DNA of 64,000 nt from Neurospora tetrasperma FGSC 2508 (GCF_000213175.1 NW_009799179.1:2899215-2963214), one strand, 5' to 3'; numbered from the stretch's first letter, positions 23,649 to 38,812 are shown. Made by a program: numbers and translations. Notes: generated from the letters alone by a model not told the origin.

Positions 23649-25433
23649 CTATATCGTCCCCTCCTCCTTTTCACCACCGTTCTCCTTGTGCTCTTTCTCC
23701 GTCGTCAAATCACTTCCATGTAGAGACATGTTGCTGTCATCCTCGTCAAACGCATGACTAGCCCCCTCCTCCATCCACGCCCCCAATGCGCCACTCCAGG
23801 GCAACTCATCCGTCAACTTCTTTCCCGAGACCTTTTCGTCCGAGAACTCCTCCAAGTATATATCCTCACCCGTCCACTTCAACTGCACCATGAAATCCTC
23901 AAGTTCTTGCGTACACTCAGGGTTATTCTTCTTCTTCTGCTCTCCATGCGCCCGCACGCGTTCCTCAAACTCGCAACGTTCCAGGCACCACTCCATTGTG
24001 GCCACCTTCTCCTTGAAGGAACGGAAGTGCGTGACCACGATCTCCATCATAAAGAGTTTGTCAACCATGAAATCCAGTTTCATGCGTGAAAAGTACTTGA
24101 TGGCGGTGCGCATATCGTGAGCTTCCTTCGCTAGCTCTTTGGCACGGTCAAACAGCCGCTTCACCTCCAAACTGTGACTCTCGCCATTCTCCTTGTAAGA
24201 CTTCATCCACCGCTTACATCCCTCGTGGAGGTTCGACAGCTGATTTGTCGAGAGCTTCTCAATATCCACAGGTTCGGCATGGTTGACAGGCCGGGAGCCC
24301 TCCTTGGCCAGGCGCTCGCGGAGTTCGATGAAGCGCAGGTACGGAGACATGTTACCCCAGCGGGGCCAGAGCGTGGCGGCTTCCTTGGAAACATAATGAG
24401 GATTGGCCACTATAAAAAGTCAAAAATGGTCAGGCACAACTGAAGGGACTTCTGTGAAGCGCTTGCCTCAATTTGATCTCAGGTCGGACTTACTTTGCGC
24501 CTCCAAAACACCGATGCGGCCGGCTTCAACGAGTAGCTCAGCTTGCTGGTAAACGGGGTAGTTGCTACTGCCATCGATGATCTCCTTGTACACATCCTCC
24601 ACCATCTCCTCGGGTCCATCGTAGATGCCCTTCTCCCTCAGGACCTCCTCAGTTTTCTCTTGCGTTCTCTTAAGCTTGATCTTGGCGATGTCACGCAAGT
24701 GCTTGCGAATCTCCTGGCTCGAGGTAGTCACGCACACGAAAACACCATCCTTCTTGACCTCCATCTTGGCCTGTGTCTTCTTTGTCACGACTAAGGGAAG
24801 TTCCGGTGTCCTGAAGTTGAGCTTGAGCTACAGGCGCGCCCGATGAGAGCGCTTTTGTGAAGGGAGTGTTAGGAACTTCATAAACAGAAGGTGTGTTGGT
24901 TGTCAACTTCTTCATACCTTGAAATCTTCGATGGCGCTCCTTCTGAAGTTGAGTCTGAGCTGGGCCCGGTGAGAGCAGCTTTGTGGAGTGAGTGTTGTGA
25001 ACTTCATAAACAGAAGGTGTGTTGGATGTTGACATCTTCATACCTTGAAATCTTCGATGACGCCGCGCCCCTCAAAAGTAAAGGGAAGTGTCGTGCCAAC
25101 CCACAATAGGGGCAGGAAATCCGGGCCCTTGATGGGGGGTGTATGAACCAAAGGCGCGGTCGCAAATCGTTTCAGCTTTATCTGGTGACCTTGGAGGAAG
25201 GTCATACTGAAAGGGAGAACTGTAACAAAGTCGCGGGCTGTTTTGATGATCAAGAAGCGAGGATCAAGAAAGCGACTGTGGGGTGAGAGGTGTTGCTTCT
25301 TGGTGGGTGAAGGAGGGGAAGGAAGTGAAGGAAGGTAATTCTTGCTTGTGGTCGAGGTTTCTGGGTCAACCCAGTGCTGTGGCTGGGGTAGGGCTCTCTG
25401 CCAGCTGTAAAGCAATGACGACGGGAGTGACAA
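23649..25433 (-). CDS. Charged protein of unknown function, multi-exon, 5' model uncertain
   Basis: The last two exons are well supported: 24494-24790 and 23649-24409, joined by an 84-nt phase-1 intron that links LEAQ to MANPHYVS. They encode about 350 residues rich in Lys/Glu and probably largely helical, ending in an acidic tail (EEGTI). I recognise no domain. Upstream, exon 1 at 25044-25433 ends in GVIEDFK before GTATGA. A 25-nt mini-exon at 24918-24942 can join it in frame to the acceptor at 24791-24793, giving 490 residues. The mini-exon lies within a 126-bp tandem duplication that copied the end of exon 1 with its donor site. The alternative is a start at ATG 24764 (MEVKKDGVFV), making the upstream part untranslated. 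Confidence 0.55.
24817..25068. repeat. 126-bp tandem duplication spanning splice sites
   Basis: Two diverged copies stand at a 126-bp offset. The donor GTATG occurs at 25043 and again at 24917 (minus strand), each preceded by ATCGAAGATTTCAAG or a near copy, and each followed by the same CTTCTGTTTATGAAGTTC-type intron body ending CAACTTCAG. Confidence 0.8.
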
Positions 25434-25867
25434 CGGAAGGAAGGCAATCGGATGAATGGGGGCTGACTAGTACTCGCTCTTGAGGACTTTCTACCCGTAT
25501 ACAACGTATTACGACTTGTGATACGCCGCTGCCTGGGTGCCTGTGTTATCAAGTACCAACCTGATTTAACCTTCTCATACCTCTAGATACCTCTGCCCAT
25601 TGGCTACATCATCACATTTGACACCTTCTGGACATCCTCGTCATAGACATCGTCTTTAGCAATATGTCAACTTCCACTCATCAAGGACGCAGGTATTATG
25701 CCACCTGACGAACTTCTACTGTCTTGAAGACAAAATTTGTAGATTGTCGCAACTCATCTCAGGTTCGCGTTTGCATCTATTTTCTCTATAGGTGGGTGGC
25801 TCCCTCTGCAACAAAGATCTAAGGCAGTACCATATCACCAGACCAATCGACAAATGATGAGTACCTA
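25434..25867. other. Intergenic region, no gene seen
   Basis: This is upstream of the charged-protein gene and next to the Copia insertion. Only short frames with no recognisable content. Confidence 0.5.
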
Positions 25868-25936
25868 CTACATGTTATCCCTCAACTTCGCAAAGGAAAG
25901 AAACCTTTCTGTCTGGCGGATCCAAGCCGTCTTTAC
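25868..25936 (-). pseudogene. 3' fragment of a host reading frame cut by the Copia element
   Basis: Outside the element, the minus strand reads a short open frame (KTAWIRQTERFLSFAKLR...) to a TAG at 25868-25870. Across the 5-bp target duplication it stays in the same phase as the open frame ending at 43444. It is too short to identify, and an open frame of 23 codons can arise by chance, so the link rests on phase continuity and the intact target duplication. Confidence 0.45.
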
Positions 25937-26109
25937 TATTGAAGTGAAGCGAGACATCACGAGGGTAAGCGAGTGTGGTGGTGAACTTATTGATTGAAGG
26001 ATGAAGAAGAAGGAGAAGAGGAGAGTAGAAGTGTAAAGAATATATATAAGATATGAAACGAGAACGAGTAAGTTATCTATATGTGGATCGAAATACCAAT
26101 TATTCAATA
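25937..26109 (-). repeat. Copia 3' LTR
   Basis: This 173-bp LTR matches 43271-43443 at all but about ten positions. It is clearly less AT-rich than the element interior. The polypurine tract lies next to its inner edge at 26110-26120. Confidence 0.9.
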
Positions 26110-27697
26110 CTCCCCCTCGAGCTAAATATGGTTCGGAAGTTGAAGTTATTCGTACTCCTTTCTTCTTAAGCTACCAAACGATAAGTACGGGCTAGTAAAA
26201 AACCCAGTGGGAAAAAGGTCCCCGTACTATCGGTAAAGAGAAATATTGTATTTTAGAACGAAATTGGTTATACTTCGCTATAGAAGTATGGTATGATAAA
26301 ACGGAAATAAGATTCGGAATTTGTTCGTTGAGTTGAATACGATGGTGGGTAGAAATGCTACGAAAGGTTGAAGTTCGTCGTAAGACGATTTTTCGCAAAT
26401 CCTATATAAATAAATTTCGCGGGAATTCGAAAGTCGCGATTTAGACCGTCCGATCATACGTACCTTAAGGTAGAGGTCGTAGGGACTATAATAGGACCGA
26501 GCCGAAAGATAGTAAATAATTGAATAGTGCTAAGACCTTTGTAGTTTAGTACTATAATAATTAATGTAGTAATTAAGTATAGGCTTTAGGGTTCTAAAGT
26601 TATTAGAGTATATACTTAACGGTATAAATAAGTAGTAATTATATAGTATTAAAGTAGATTAGTAAAGCCCCAATATATTACAAAATCTAACGAATGCGTC
26701 AATTAGTAACGCTTTAGTTAGGCTATCGGCGACTTATTTACTAGTAGGTATATATTGGAAATTGACCTTTTCGGAGGTTTACTTCTTATAGTAGAAGAAC
26801 TATTGAATATCTATATATTTCGTTCTAGTATAAAACTTTAAATTCTTTATTAAAGATAGAGCTCCTTAATTATTACTATAAATAATAGTTATTAATATAG
26901 GGTACTTGTCTAATTCGTTTAGTAGCCGTTGTAGTTAGATCGCCTCTTTAATAGCCTACGTTTACTTAATTAATTCTATTTCGTAAAAGGATAGGGTAGT
27001 AGTAACCTATCTTTTTGAGCTCTAATTAATAATAGTACTACTAACGTTGAATATATAGCCGGAGGTAAACCGGCGTATTTAGGAATTACTAACCCAATCT
27101 ACGTCGGTAAAACCGGTAAGGGGCTTAATATTCCCGGAATATATTAATTCGAACTTGATAGTACTATATAAGTATCTAAAGATCCGTTTGACTGCGCTAA
27201 TATACGCTGCGGTAGGTCTTATTATACACCGATTATAGAAGGATACTGCGAAAGCTATATTTGGACGTATCCTAAGTATAGCGTATATTAACGAGTTAAT
27301 TGTACTAGTATACTAGGTTTTAGTTTTATTGTTAGTTTCGAAATCGTTAGGTAGTTCTACTATTTTGGAGGTTTAAATAGGCGTCTTAACCTGGGCAACG
27401 TCCTAGAGCCCGAACTGTCTAATAATTTTTTTAAGGTAGGCTTTCTAAGATAGTCTAATTGACCGGTTGCGGCGGTCGCGTAAGATAGCCATGCCTAAAT
27501 AGAATAAACAAGGTTTTATGTCGGATATTTTAAAGCGTTTATTGAGGGCGTCCTTTAGGGACTGTACCTCGGCCTTAGTTAGGCCGGCGATAAGCAAATT
27601 ATTAATATATATTGTAATGTAAACGTGTCCTTTAATAAATACCCTATCGTCCGTACTGAGGGGTGAAAAACCGAGCTGTTTTAGAAAGGTGGACAGC

Positions 27698-27912
27698 TGT
27701 AAGATGAATAGCCCGATGGTTATGCTAATGATCTGATAGTATTGATTAGTCTAAGTCTAAGCTGCTGTCTAAAGGTTTTTAGCGCTGGGTTTTATACCTA
27801 AGCGCTTGAGCAGTTGAGCGCCCTGTTGGGCTTGCTCTTGCTCGTCGGTCTTGCTTGTCGGGCTTGCCCGACAGTGGTCGTCCCCGACTGCCATCCTTCT
27901 ACTCCTCTCACA
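27698..27912 (-). repeat. Gypsy 3' LTR
   Basis: This 215-bp LTR keeps normal composition. Compared with the other LTR it has far more TpG dinucleotides, so it escaped most RIP. Confidence 0.9.
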
Positions 27913-30900
27913 ATGCCCCCTCCGTAATAATAATCGTCCTAATCATTTCTAAATACATGGCAGTGGGTGGTCTCAATCTGGTACGACCGTGAGAATGGAA
28001 ATAATAACCGGCAACGAAGATTTAAAGCTGTAGATAAAAAAGGAAAAAGAAATCTGAGTTAGCGTTTAGTAAAATAGTTGGTAGATTACGCCCGTTTATT
28101 TTACGTAATAGTTACCTTGAGAGTAGCAGCGTACAGTTGGGAGCTATACAATAATAAAGAAGAAAAGGAAGATAGTAGTCTCGTTTGAAAATAGTACCTC
28201 GGTTATTAAAAAATAGAAAAACTTTTTATTCAGGAAAGCAAGAAAAGGAAATAGCAACCTACAAATTTATTAGTGGAAAATAAAAAAAAACGTTTTATTG
28301 AGGAAAGTAAAGAAAAGGAAAAAGCAGCGTCCAAGTTTATTGGCTTACAGTTTTTCTATAGAAGGTAGCGCGCAAAGTATCCCGTCCGTTAACGCTACGA
28401 ACTAGAAAAGGCGGTAACGACGTTTACTCCTAGGATAAAGAATCCTATTTGTTTATATTATCCTTAGGTATCTCTTACTAGGCCGCTAGTTCGTTATAGC
28501 CGTTATTGTAACCGTAACTATTAAATATACTTCCTATATTAATAGGTTTCTCGAATCCGCCCTACAAACCTTCCTTAATATATATAAATTACTATAATCC
28601 ATAGTAATAAATATTGTAAACGTACTACTTACTACTATTAATAGGGCCGATAGTATTATTAAATTCGAAGAGGTATATATCGTTCTAGGCAGCTTTTATT
28701 AATTATAGTAATTAAAATATTAATTCGAAGGCTAATAGCCGGAATGCCCTAATTACTACCGCTTTAATATTTATTTACGCGTTTAATCCGTTGGGGGCGC
28801 CGGCGGGCATATTATAAACTAGCCTAAAAAACTAAGTATAACGATAATTCGATACTTATATTGCGGCTACAATACCTTCGAAGGTATTATATTTTACAGT
28901 TAGGGCGTCATATTAATTAAATTTATCCGTTATTTCAATCATTAGTATAGCGAATATTTTAATAACCTTATTCAATTTTATAATAGTTGCATCGAACTTC
29001 GCAATAATCGTATTGAACTATTCTTAAAAAATCTCCCGCTTTTTCTATTTCTTAATTATACCCTCGGCGGAAGTCTTAGCTATACGTTTAGGGATGGTTG
29101 AATTAGCGGTAATTAATTAAATTTCGAACCCGTTAGTAGTGAAGGGACTCAGCGGAATTTAGGCGATTGGAGGGTTAATCGACCTAGTAGTATTATAATT
29201 ACTATTATCTACAATAATAGGCGTTTAATTGTCCGCAGGCCTAATAGTCGCGGGTATAGCTACGGTAATTGAGGGTATAACGGTAGTAATTAATAGTATA
29301 GCTAGGGCGTTATCTAATAAATTTAATAAAGTTTAATTATTTATTGCCTACGGGTACTATTTAAGCCAATTGTAATGTAGTCCGGTAATATTAGTGTATT
29401 AACTATTAATAAATCCCGCGGTTCTTAAATATACGGTTATTACTTCGTATACTTTAAACTTCAATTTATTTTTACTAATAATTATTTAGGGTTTTACTTC
29501 GTTTAATACTTTAATTACCTTGTTAATAATATAATTAAGTAAATGTCTTATAGGGTTGTATATTAAAGCGACTATTCCGTAATCCTATAGTATAAAAATT
29601 ACCGACGGATTTAATTTATAGAAGTATTCGCCCTTTTTATAGATTATTAATTCTAATCCAGCCTTCTTTATACGTATCGATTAATTTAATTTCTTAGTCG
29701 GGTTAAAAGTAGTAATAGTAAAATATATAACTTTAATTATAGTATAATTAATTAAGCGGAGGTTATCGGCTAATATAATAGCTTCGTTAATATTTTTAAC
29801 TTTATTAATAATATCGAAGGACTTATAGCTTTGGTTATAATAATTATTATTTAAAATACGGCTACAAACGCTATAATCGTTAAATATAGCTATAACTTCG
29901 GTTTTCTCATCGTTTATAAGTGTATTACCGATAATTTACTCAATATGATTCTATAAACTATCTTTCGCCCCTTTAACTTTAGGCTTATTCGTACGTTTAA
30001 TCGATAGGAGTATATTCTAAAAGGGACCCGGTATATTTTGTACTATTACGAACTAAGTAATGAAGTTTATACTTATTATATTAGTAACGGCTATAGTAAC
30101 GGTAGGTTAAAATATAAATAAATAATTATTAATTTGAGGCGTATAGTATTAATTAACGGCGCGGACGGTTATAATAGGCTAAAATATAAATAACCGGCTA
30201 TTAATTTAAGGCGTATAGTGCCGGTAAAGGAAGTAATTGGGTAAATATAAATAACGTTCTAATAATACCGACGATTAGCGGAGCGACGGTAATATTAAGG
30301 TTAATATTAGTTGGGGAGGAGGGGAAGTTTATAAAGATAGTCGAAGTAATAGTACCGACGTTAGTTAGGGAGGAAGAAACGTTTTTAAAGATAGTCGAAG
30401 TAATAATAGTAACGTTAGTTAGGGAGGAGAAAGGATTTATAACGATAGGTAAGGTAGTAAAAACAGCGTTTTAATATTAGTAATATATTTTTTTATTTTT
30501 TTTTATTATAAGCGAGGGTTGAATTAGCGTTGTAAGTAACGCCGCCTCTAACGCCTCGTTGCGTTTGTTTTTTCTTATTAGGATAGTAATAATAATATTA
30601 AACTTGGGAATTTAATTAACTTCTATAGTTCCGTTTAATACTAGCTTATTTGCGCGAGTAAGTAGTTTGGGATCGATAGAATAACGTTCTTTATAGTTAC
30701 ACACAAAGTCTTAAGCGTTTTCTATTAATTTATTAATATATAGGCTACCTTTAGAGTATTATTTATTATACTCTATACTATAAATTTTATATTTTAATTA
30801 ATACTTAATTAATAGCTTACTACTATACTACGAAACTTTATAATCTATGATTTTTTCGATTTTGTATAACTACCAATCGTTGGTATTACTTTCAATTATA

Positions 30901-33900
30901 ATATGCTCTCTTAATTATTCCTCGCAATAAAATAGGTTTTTGCCTTTAGAGTATTTTCTAAGATAGCTAACCGAAATAACGGGATGAATCTTCTATATAT
31001 AGGGTAGTTCGAATTCGTATATAAGATCGTCGATTTTTCGTTTAATTTTAAATAGGCCGGTACGTTAGTCGGCGTATTTATATAATTTAGTACTAGGCTA
31101 GGTATATCCTTTATACAATTATAATATAACTTTATTCCCTTCAGTAAATTGGAGTAGCCGGTGACTTTTATTAAATATAAATTTATATTTCGTCGCCGCC
31201 CAATCGATAACTTTAATTACTTCGTAATTATATAATTTCCTAATAACCTCTAGATTATCGGCTTTATTATCAGGTTTAAAAAGGTCTAGCGCTATATTAG
31301 GTTTAAATCCTATTATAAGTTTATTAGGGGTATAACCTAATAGTATTAATAGATTATTATTAAGGTTATACTATAGAGTAGAAAGAATATTTAGCTATAG
31401 AATTTCCGGGTTCTTTATTATATAGTATTAAATCGCTAGCTCGACCTTTTAGTTTCGTCGTTCGATTTAGCCGTTCGACTTCGAGTTCTATATTATAGTA
31501 TATATTAATATTGTGTTTAATTTTTGGAAAATTGTTTTTTATACTACGAATAAAAATTTTATATTTCGATTAGAAATGGATATTCGGAATAGACCCCAAT
31601 CGTAGAGTAGTAATATAGTAATTAGACGTTCGGCCTATTACTCCGCTATATAGTTTGTACAGCTAGGGATTAATAGGGTTTTTTTACTAAAGTTATAAAT
31701 AATAATTATTATTACATTATATTAGTCTCTACCCTAGACTATTAATTAATTTATTTACTTTAAAAGTCCTATAATAAAATCTATATAAATAGTATAGAAC
31801 GGTATAGGGTAGGGTCGAATAGGTTTTATTAGTCCGGGGGTAGCCTTATAATCGGTTCTAGATTTGAGGCATTATAAATAATATTCTACGTATTACCTCA
31901 AGGCTTTTATTATATAAGGAAAATAAAGTCCTTCTAACTCCTATATTATTCTTACTAAACTAAAATAGTAGTATTTATTATATACGAAAGCAAATACTTC
32001 TTATAAAATATTGCTAAGGACGTATAGTTTTACCTTACCTACGCAAGGAAAGTAATATAGTAAGCCGTCTTTAAACCAGAAGGGGAATTATTTATTAGTA
32101 TTAAAACTAAGCCTTATACTATATTTATTATATTCTTTAAACTTCTATACAACAGTAGCGTAGTATTTATCTTTTCTATAGCCGTTAATAAACTTTATTT
32201 TCGTATCCTTATTTATATAAACGTAAGTTGCGTAAGCGGCGTTTTTCTAAATATTATTAAACTCGCTCGTATTTAGTCGTAGTTCAACCTTGGCGCCGGG
32301 TAGCCTAAATAAAGCATCCAGGATGATATTGACTTTACCTAATATATAGCGAACGTCGAAATTAAATTAAAATAAATATATTAAAGCAACGATAAGCTTT
32401 AAATTCAACTTTATAAGGTCGGTAGTATCTAAGTTGGTTTACTTAATAATATTAATTAATACCTAATAGTTTATTAAAATAACGACGGGCTTAGTGCAAA
32501 ACTATACTAATTAGCGGAGAGATCGGTAAGCTTAAATTAAATAGGCTATTTCTAACTTTATTAGCTAATAATTCTTTTCAGCGGCGGACAACCGTTTACT
32601 ATAAAATAAAATAGACTAGATTTTGTAAATAGAAATAGATTTCCTATCCTACCAATCGCCTTCGATATAGAAGACTATAATTCCAAATTCCTATCTTTTT
32701 AAAGCGTTGATCTTAAAAAAATATAATCCGATTCGGGTAATAGTAGAAGACTATTATCTCCTTTATTAATTAATTTTATAAAATAGTGAATGCTTCTTTT
32801 TTAAGATCTATTAAAATAAAGTTTAATATATTAATAAACGTCTTCTATACTACTAGGGATTTCTTCTCTAGTATTTTACCTTCCTTTTTACTAAATTCAA
32901 TAAATTTAACTTTCCTTTCTTCCAACGGACTGATTTTCTAAATAAATTAAAGGATAAACCTTTTTAAGAAATTAGCTAAACTGATATAGTACTCCAACAA
33001 TACTAAATCAATTGGTTATTAGATATTTCGGATAACTACAATACGGTCCGTAATAATAACTATACCTAGCCTGTCTATACGGTAATTTAATAATTGAATA
33101 GAGGGATAAGCGACGAATAACTTCTTTAGTATAATATTAAGGTTAATGTCTTTAAATAGCTTAAGAATAATCTCTAAGTATTTTAAATAATCTTTAACTA
33201 TATTGCTAAATATTATAATATTATTAATATATCCTACTGTAAAGGCGTGGTATAAATAGAGCTTTCAGTCGATAAATCGTTAGGCGTAAATTAGCGAATT
33301 TTTATACCCTATTAATACAATGTTTAATCATTCCAATCCTTTCGGACTAATTAGGATTATTCTATCTTAATAAGGCGGGTAAATACTAATTTAGTAGAAG
33401 AACGCTAAACTATCGAAATAGCTAGTAAAATTCTTACTTCTTATCTTAGCAATAATTAAGTCCTAGGTTAGTAATAGATACAAATTGCTAATAGTTATTC
33501 GGTTCAACGGCCGTAAATCAATTACAATACGGCCTTTATAAATGCTATTAATAGTATATTAAATAATAAAATAGAAGCAATTAAATAACGTTACTTTATA
33601 TATTTACTCGAATTTACCGTATTCGTACATTTTATTTAGTATTTTATTGAGCAATTAGCGGTCTTAGATTCCTAATTGGTATAGTTTAAATAAGACTTTT
33701 TATTTATATTAATTTTCGACAAGGTTTACGCGAAGTATATTTTCGTTGTTTATTTTAATAATACTACGCCTATTATATATATTATATTTATCTAATAGTA
33801 TTTTAATATATTACACGTACTTAGGGTCGCAATTATAAATTTTAACGCTGTAAATAGATTCGATTTCCAGAATATTTTTATCTTTACTAATATTTAAGGA

Positions 33901-36900
33901 GGGGCTCCGTTTTAATAATTTATAGAGGAGCTTCAACGCGTCTTCCTTAATTAGTTTGTAATTAGGGACGTCTTCGGTAATATTATTAATATTGCGTACG
34001 ATCTTCGTATCGGGAGATAATATAATATTCTCTAACTCTATTATAAATGCGAATTCTTCGCCGGATTATATTTTTACTGCGGCTAGCAGAGCTTGAACTT
34101 ATATAAAAGAAATAGCTCAGTAACTATTACTATTAAGATCTTTAATAGTACCTATTTACTAGGAGCGATAAATACGTATTAGTTTATTAGTAATATTAAT
34201 AACGTTTATAAACTTAAGGGTTTTAATATTAAAAAGATAATTTTAAACGTAGGGATACCTACCTTCGAAAATATATTCTTTAAGTACGCCTACTAGTAAC
34301 CTATCGGTAACGTATATAAAATTAATAGGGATAAAACGTTTAAAATATAATAAAATCATTATATTATATATTACTAATACTCTTCAGCGAAGTAGCTTCG
34401 CTGTACAATTAATTGCAATAATTATATTACTATATATCGGGATTTTTATAGAATCTTTTAAAGAGTTAATAACGATTTAATTTAATTGAGTCTATTATAT
34501 TCCTAATAATAATCTCGTAGCCAGTCCTTTAATTACCTATACGGTTAATATAATAGCCTATTATATCAGACGATTATCGATAGTTCCTTTAATAAAGAAG
34601 TCGAATATTATTTGTCTAATAAGGATAACGTAGCTACCAATAATATTGAAGGACTTTATTTCGGAATTATCGAATTATATATTTAGGCTTTTAGAAATCT
34701 ATTATTTATCGACTAAAATATTCGAATAACCGGTATCTATATAAATAGGGTATTTATTACCCTCTAGCTCTAGGCGAACGTTTATCCGTAGGTAGCCGTA
34801 CTATATAAGGTTATTTAAAGGATTAAATAGACTTTAATAAATTCGTTCTATTACTCTAAAAGCTTCAGTTATCTCATCGCTTTTAATATTTATTACGAAG
34901 CCTACCGAACTATAGGTTTAATTAATGTACGGTAGTAGTTAATTAGATTGGCAGGGTTTAGGTTGATTGAGTTCGGGTCTTGAACCTAATAGCTTTAGGT
35001 TGGTATATAAATTAATATAAACGTAGGTAAATATTTCATTACATATATGGAAGACTTCGTTATACTTTCTATACGTTCGGCGATTTATATCGTCGTACAA
35101 TAATAAATAAGTAGAACCGGGATTAATATTAGATTTAGAGTTGGTAGTAGTAGGGATACTTATTAATATATTATCCAACGACGGTTCTACGGCTAGGAAT
35201 ACTTCTTCCTCTTCCGAATTATAGTTTTAATTAACCTTTTTAAAACCTTATTCTTTAAGACGCTCTCCTTCAAAATCGGGCTCGTCTATTTCTCTATACG
35301 TTTTATATTTATTTTTAATAGTATAAACGCTATTATATACTAGACTAGGTTTAATATATTAATAATAAATATATTAGTACGGGCGATTTTGATAATATTA
35401 ACTCCGACTAGACGAACTACTACGCTAGCTAGATAACGGGCCGTTATACCTACGAAATAATCCCTAATATTTATATAAGCCTCCCTAATATAATATTAAA
35501 CTACTTCGGTAGCCGCCGGATAATAAGCCCTAGTATAATAACGATCCGCTATAATATTTATTGAACGACGGGTTTCTATAATTAGTAGAGAACGAAGATA
35601 ATCGGTAATTATTGGTACGGTTGAAGGATGGATTGCAATAACCGCGCTAATTATTATCTCTCCCCTATAGCGCTATATTCGGGTCTTCTTTAGCGTCTTC
35701 TTCTTACTTTATAAAATTAATAGTTTCAATAGCTTTAATATTTAGGAATTTACTATCGAATTCAACCCTCAATATACGTTTATTAAAACTACTATTATAA
35801 CTTCCCAAATTATCGATAATCTTAAAATAATATATTTCGGCCCGGCGATTTAAATAAATTAACTATTTATCGAAAGTTATATTATCGGCAGGTTTAACGA
35901 CCAAATCCTTCAAGCCGGGGTATAGATAATTATAAATATATATTATATATATACCTTTATTCTTTTTACTTAACTCTTTAGAATATTAGATAATTTCTAT
36001 TACAATATTATAGGGTAGTTTACTAAAGCGGTAATCCTTATATAAATACTCTAATGTATTGAATTTAGCTAATGCTTAGGCGCGGGGCATCTTCTAATAT
36101 ATAAGAATTGCAACGTACTAACTCTTAAAGCTTTATTTTATTATAGTTTAAATCTTTATATTGAATTAATTTATATACTATACTTTTATTCCGCCTATAA
36201 ATAATTAGTAGAAATTCTTCTGGAGTATATTTACTTTCAAATTATTATTAACCATATTATTTCTAATAAATTTAATAAAGAAGTATAATAAAATAATATA
36301 TATTTTATCTTTTAATTAAAAATAATTATTTCCTATATTACTATCTTTCTCTTTTACGTCGGGCTAGAAGTAGCCAGTTATCGAAATCTTTTAACTGTTA
36401 AGTATAGTAGATTAAAGGGATATAGTAAAGCGATTAGCTATAGCTTCGAGTTTGTTATTATTAATTTTGCCTATAGTTTAAACTATATATATAATATAGT
36501 AGAGTTCTTCGTCGGCGGTTATCTCCAATTCACCGGCTGTACCAACGTCATTATTGCCTATACTTTCGCTATAGTTATTATCTCCGGTAGTAGCGTTGCT
36601 ACCGGTATTTACCTACGCGGAACTTATATTACTAATTTTAATTAGTTAACGCTGGCGTTAGATAGCTGCTTGGAGCCTACGAAGTATACGAAGTAGACTC
36701 TATAATACTTTCTATAGTTATTCAAACGACTAGGAACTAGAGGGCAGTTCAATTACGTATTAATCTTTAGGGGGTAGTCTAAATATATTTAGGGAAAGCG
36801 AGGGTTTTACTAATAAATATAACTTTAATAAGGGCGCGAATATAATACCGGCGGGACCTTGTAATTTATATTAGAGGGTATAAGGATAAGGGAGAATGAA

Positions 36901-38812
36901 GTTTGGGAGCGGGGTTTTAATAGATTTAAAAAGGGCGAATAATAATTTAGTTTTAGCTAGTACTTTCCTTTTCTATTATCTTAACAGCCTAGATAGCGTT
37001 ATTAATTAAATATCTTACTATTTATTATACTATATTAAAGAAGGAGCTTATAGGCTTTATTATTTAAGTACCTTCTTAGGCGGTTCTAAAGATATTATTC
37101 GGCTATTTGGCGGTCGTTTATTATTAGTTGGGGTCGGATTATAGGGAATTGTTAATAAACTTAAGTTAATTATAATAATAATTAGTATTTCGATCGGTTC
37201 GTTCCTTCCGATATCTATTATTACTATATTAGTATCCTTAAGCAGTATTGGGGTAGTATAATCGGCGTTTAAACTAAAATCGGAGGAAATAACGATCGTA
37301 GCCCTAATTTATATCTACTATAATAGGTCGTATATTAATAGTTCTAACCTTATTTATAGGAAAGTCTATTGAAATCCAACGTTTACTAAGTATTAGGCGG
37401 TTTAATAAATAAAACTAATTATTATATTAGGTAATATATTAGGTATAGAAATATCCGACTCGGCTGATATAGAGGGTAAATTAGTACGGGGCTATAATAT
37501 TAAATTCAATCCGTACTGATTAAACTATACTAGTAGTTCGTTTATTATTATATTATATTCTACCTTTGTATCGACTATTTCTATATTAACGTCTTCGATT
37601 ATATTATTACATAGCGATATATTATTAAAGAGATAATAGTTAACATTTTTATTATCGTTATCCGGTTCTTTAAAGAGCCGACTATCGTTGTTACTAATAA
37701 ATATCCTAATGTTTAGCGAGGAAAATAGCTCATCTATTAAATCGAAAAGACTTCAGCCCTCGAAATTGAACAATATAAGTAGAGTAGGCGTTCCAATATC
37801 CCTACTCAATTAAATATCTTCTTCAATATTATTTATAAGTAGTTGGTCGGGCGGTTGATCGTTAGACTATAAATATAGAGGAGGTGATTCTACCGGCGTA
37901 ATCAACTTTAGAAGTTCGGCTTTATCTTGAGGAATTTATTAATAGCCGAATAGCGGTTCGTTATTAGTATTATCGGTATTCTAAATTATAGGTTCGTTCG
38001 AAACGTTTGTACTTTACTAGTTTAGGTTATTTTCTAGAGTAATATCCGCTCCTACATTAATATTAGGCGTTTAGTCGCCTCGTATATCCTTTCGGGTAAC
38101 GGTCGGTTTATTACTAGGATGTTGTTAGGTAACGGAGGGTTCGTTATAACGGTTATCGATAGTTTTAACGGTGCGTATTTCGGTAGAAGGTCGATTATCT
38201 AATAGTTAATTCTCGTCTTATTCTATTATAGTAGGGAGAGGTGTAAGGAGTGGTTGATAGTTAGTAACTAGTTAATTTTCTTATTATTTATTATATTATT
38301 CGATCGGACGGGGAACCAGTGACGGTACAAGCTTAACCGCTGCGTCAAATAGTTATTTAGGGATATAGTAATTGAGAATCCAATTATTTGGGTAGGAGGA
38401 TAAAAATGCCCGTTGTAATCGACGTATTATTCGCATCGTAAATGATAATAAAGCAACCGACATATTCTTATCGAAGGGGGGGAGAATTGTAATAATACGG
38501 TTAAAAGCTTTGTATTTTAATTAATTTAACCGTTCGACCTATTTAAAGCGTAGGTTTAAATAAATAAAATCTAATACGTAGCGTAGATCTTTAATAGTAG
38601 CCGGGTCGGCTATATCTATTTTAAGTATAGTATTAATAAATAATAATAATTAATTAGTTAGTTAATAGCGGTCCGGGAGCCGGCATACAGCTTACGTAAG
38701 CGAAGTGCAGTAGTCGGGCGAAGCGCTTGTCAACAAAGAGATAATTTCCAAAAGAAATCTAATAGTATAGTATAAGATGAATAGTTTACATCAACTGTTA
38801 TTTAGGCACTAT

